Below are positions 12,869 through 14,549 of a stretch of DNA of 14,549 nt, in pieces; within the stretch, counting starts at the first letter, position 1, and the number at the start of each line of letters is the position of its first letter. The stretch lies in contig CAZYPB010000025.1 in assembly GCA_964649265.1 (NCBI GenBank), positions 1 through 14,549 of the forward strand, read 5' to 3'. The notes under the pieces are model-generated. The model saw only the letters and a program-made list of their open reading frames with translations, was not told where the DNA came from and searched no databases. The translations under genes and the position numbers were made by a program. Origin of the DNA: CAZYPB01 sp964649265. Lineage in GTDB: Archaea > Micrarchaeota > Micrarchaeia > Burarchaeales > JAKAKT01.

Positions 12869-13963
12869 CTAAGGTTTGTACCTGGCACCGCCCTGTGGTA
12901 GGCCCCACACAACATCTTCGACAAAGCCCTTTCTGTCCAAGACAAACTGGAAATAACTGGGGGAGCCAGGTGGAGCCAAAACTTCTCTGTTTGTTAGTTT
13001 CCCCATCATACTCATTAGGTTCTGTCTCTCACTGCCCTGTCTGCCTGAGCCCGTATTGCATGCATTTAGAATTACCTTTGCATCACGCGTCAGGTATTTT
13101 TCAAGACCCCGGTGCCCCCCATAGGCTTCAAAATCCAGAATGCTCAGTATGCCGGCCTTGTTGGACGATTGGAAACGCATCGAATCGCGGTCTCCATGTC
13201 CTCCAAGAAAAAGAAGTGATGATTTGCCATAGGTGCCGGAAAACTCCTTTATTCTTTCCAATGCCTCAGTTTCATCTCCGACCTCGCAAACAACGAGTCT
13301 GTATGCCTTAAGGAGGTCTTCGAGTGGAATGTTGTCAAAGGCATCGCTGTGGCTGCCCTTTTCATTTATATCATCACATGGAAGGATGACCACTGCCAGG
13401 GGTTTACCTGCCCGGTGGTTTGGGGAACGCGCCATATCATAAAGATAGTCAAGTATCTCAGGCTTAAAGCGACCGAAATATCGTATTCCAAATTTCTCAT
13501 TTACTGTGCATAATTTTTCAACGAATGCTTTTGGGTCGCTTGCGAATTGCTCAGGGAATTTTCTTGAGATTGCGAGTGCAACGCTCCTGGAAGCTTCCCC
13601 GCATATCGAACTTATATCAAAGAATAACTCTGTGACAGCTTCTGGGTTTTCCACGAATGCACGAGCTACTTTCGCATTTCGTAGTGTACTGAAAAAGAAA
13701 TTCTGGGATTTTGCCCGGCTATCCTCAAAAATAACACTGCTCTGGATTTCGTCCAGTGCCCACCTAACTTTTTCGATTTTTTCTTTTGGGTTGACGCTCT
13801 TAATTATTTGTCGTATCACTTCATCTGGGCATGCTGGCCTATCCCCTTTGTCCTCATCAACTTCTTTTTTTACCTCTTTGAAAGTAATGGTTATTTTAGG
13901 GATACCATCCAATTTGGCTTCTTTTGGTAGGTGGCTCTCTTCCCTAAGCATAACTTCTGGCAT
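12869..13963 (-). CDS. Caspase/C14-CHAT-fold-like protein with helical N-terminal region
   Basis: A 364-residue soluble protein. The C-terminal 190 residues have the layout of clan CD cysteine peptidases. A first strand KPLAVVILPCDD (187-198) precedes a helix and YRLVVCEVGD, then SLLFLGGHGDRDSM (249-262) with candidate catalytic His 256, and AKVILNACNTGSGRQG (295-310) with candidate catalytic Cys 302. The His-Cys spacing of 46 residues is usual for caspase-, CHAT- and clostripain-like folds. Residues about 45-175 are predominantly helical and may form HEAT-like or adaptor repeats (ALAISRKFPEQFASDPKAFV). The first 40 residues are charged. Prokaryotic relatives cleave proteins in regulated death or defence, but activity here is inferred from two motifs. 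No ribosome binding site precedes the ATG, and a TATA box about 27 bases upstream suggests a leaderless message separate from the MNT gene. Confidence 0.7.
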   Translation of the reverse strand: MPEVMLREESHLPKEAKLDGIPKITITFKEVKKEVDEDKGDRPACPDEVIRQIIKSVNPKEKIEKVRWALDEIQSSVIFEDSRAKSQNFFFSTLRNAKVARAFVENPEAVTELFFDISSICGEASRSVALAISRKFPEQFASDPKAFVEKLCTVNEKFGIRYFGRFKPEILDYLYDMARSPNHRAGKPLAVVILPCDDINEKGSHSDAFDNIPLEDLLKAYRLVVCEVGDETEALERIKEFSGTYGKSSLLFLGGHGDRDSMRFQSSNKAGILSILDFEAYGGHRGLEKYLTRDAKVILNACNTGSGRQGSERQNLMSMMGKLTNREVLAPPGSPSYFQFVLDRKGFVEDVVWGLPQGGARYKP

Positions 13964-13983
13964 AAGTAATATTGCGGATTTGA

Positions 13984-13998
13984 TAGATAAAAAGCAAT
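13984..13998 (-). promoter_or_regulatory. Promoter (TATA) for the caspase-like gene
   Basis: GCTTTTTATCTATC on the minus strand is centred about 27 bases before the ATG at 13963, in the 53-base gap after the MNT gene. The placement predicts a leaderless transcript. Confidence 0.45.
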
Positions 13999-14016
13999 AT
14001 GGTATGATGTCAGAAG

Positions 14017-14337
14017 CTACGTGAGTTCTATTCCTTCGGAAACAGCCCGTCGCACTATGCCTATCTGCTTCCTCTTTTCGTTAAATTCCTTTGGGGTGTA
14101 GCACAATAAATCCATGGGAAAATGGACTGTGAGTGCGCGTAAGACCTCGCTGGCTCTTTCGGTGAAATGCCTCCCCTCGAAATCTGGGGACACGAGGATT
14201 ATGTCGTAGTCGCTGTTTTTCAAATGGTCTCCCTTTGCTCTCGAACCGAAAAGTATCGCGTTCTCTATGCGGAATTTCTTGGAAATATCCTTCATAAATC
14301 TGGTTGTCACTCTATCCCTAATTTTGTTTTTACCCAT
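14017..14337 (-). CDS. MNT-type minimal nucleotidyltransferase (HEPN/MNT pair)
   Basis: A 106-residue minimal nucleotidyltransferase of the pol-beta superfamily. The core motif GSRAKGDHLKNSDYDIILV (31-49) supplies Gly 31, Ser 32 and the metal-binding Asp 43 and Asp 45. A third Asp in HFPMDLL (Asp 76) completes the usual triad. In MNT/HEPN pairs the MNT is generally the antitoxin and silences the HEPN RNase by binding it or by AMPylating it. The ATG at 14337 has GTGATT about 4 bases upstream and lies inside the end of the HEPN frame, a 31-base overlap that implies translational coupling. All catalytic residues are present although the partner gene is broken. Confidence 0.9.
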   Translation of the reverse strand: MGKNKIRDRVTTRFMKDISKKFRIENAILFGSRAKGDHLKNSDYDIILVSPDFEGRHFTERASEVLRALTVHFPMDLLCYTPKEFNEKRKQIGIVRRAVSEGIELT

Positions 14338-14549
14338 CCAATCACTTCTCTTGCCTGTTTATGCCTCAGTTCTGCTTTTTCTTTAGTGTATAGCTTATGG
14401 GGAGCCCCGTACGAAGCATCGGGATAGCGGCTTACGATGTATTCCGGCCCAATGTCCCGGAGATTATCAAGGAGTTTTTAGGTATCTTGACTGCCATTCC
14501 CAGCTCAACCAAGTCGTGCGTATACGCTTCCTCCCGCCTCATCTCTATA
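14307..14549 (-). pseudogene. HEPN-domain gene, frameshifted and cut by the right edge
   Basis: Two minus-strand frames together give the C-terminal part of a HEPN (PF05168-type) protein. One frame entering from the right edge reads REEAYTHDLVELGMAVKIPK, matching the family's 'rTHDLveLa-elgl'. It then stops after an out-of-frame stretch. The other frame continues with LLDNLRDIGPEYIVSRYPDA, SYGAPHKLYTKEKAE and VIGWVKTKLGIE, matching 'll--l---YieaRYPD-----p-e-yt-e-A----a-eil-wv'. The switch falls at the five-A run (14475-14479). One extra A would rejoin the frames as KIPKKLLDNL. Either the gene is a pseudogene or the base is a sequencing error. HEPN proteins of this kind are usually RNase toxins. 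The N-terminal half lies beyond the window. Confidence 0.75.

Noticed and set aside
1..14549. CRISPR array, insertion sequence or integrase attachment site
   Set aside because: No regularly spaced repeats, transposase motifs, terminal inverted repeats or duplicated tRNA 3' end were seen.

Overview
The window is archaeal. It carries an archaeal histone gene, TATA/BRE-like promoters about 26 bases ahead of several start codons, GGTGAT-type ribosome binding sites, oligo-T terminators and a tRNA-His with a candidate intron in an unusual place. No gene fixes the lineage. The gene mix resembles small uncultivated (DPANN-type) archaea: a GspE-like secretion ATPase, a double Lrp-type regulator, Cys-rich proteins like those I recall from CPR and DPANN genomes, and HEPN/MNT genes. 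That placement is inference. Base composition by eye is around 40-45% GC, except for one clearly GC-richer gene at 1281-2033.

Layout, left to right. 1-2033 (minus): the N-terminal part of a type II/IV secretion-type ATPase that runs off the left edge, and a signal-peptide-bearing beta-rich protein with its own promoter and terminator. 2034-2195: an AT-rich divergent promoter region. 2196-3373: a two-unit Lrp/AsnC-like regulator (plus) converging on the histone gene (minus) with 2 bases between them. 3374-3584: a regulatory interval with divergent promoters and a hairpin in the histone leader. 3585-5111 (plus): a PAP2-superfamily membrane phosphatase/transferase, tRNA-His with a 14-nt T-loop insertion, and a YbjQ-family protein. 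5114-7361 (minus): a glycerate 2-kinase followed by a stomatin-like SPFH protein, converging on ybjQ with 2 bases between them.

7509-12837 (plus) is a tight gene cluster: a HerA/VirB4-like ATPase with a proline-rich tail, two tandem Cys-rich proteins that are paralogues of each other and each internally duplicated, and a short DUF1801-like remnant. Spacings are a few bases or overlaps, so one transcript is likely. This is the best candidate for an undescribed system, because the ATPase and its Cys-rich partners have no obvious joint function.

12869-14549 (minus): a caspase-fold-like protein with a His/Cys dyad, an MNT nucleotidyltransferase and a HEPN gene broken by a one-base shift. This end looks like an accessory toxin-antitoxin or stress island.

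The two GC-normal halves share little metabolism. Only glycerate 2-kinase is an identifiable metabolic enzyme. Everything else concerns the envelope, regulation, chromatin, or ATP-driven and possibly defensive functions.
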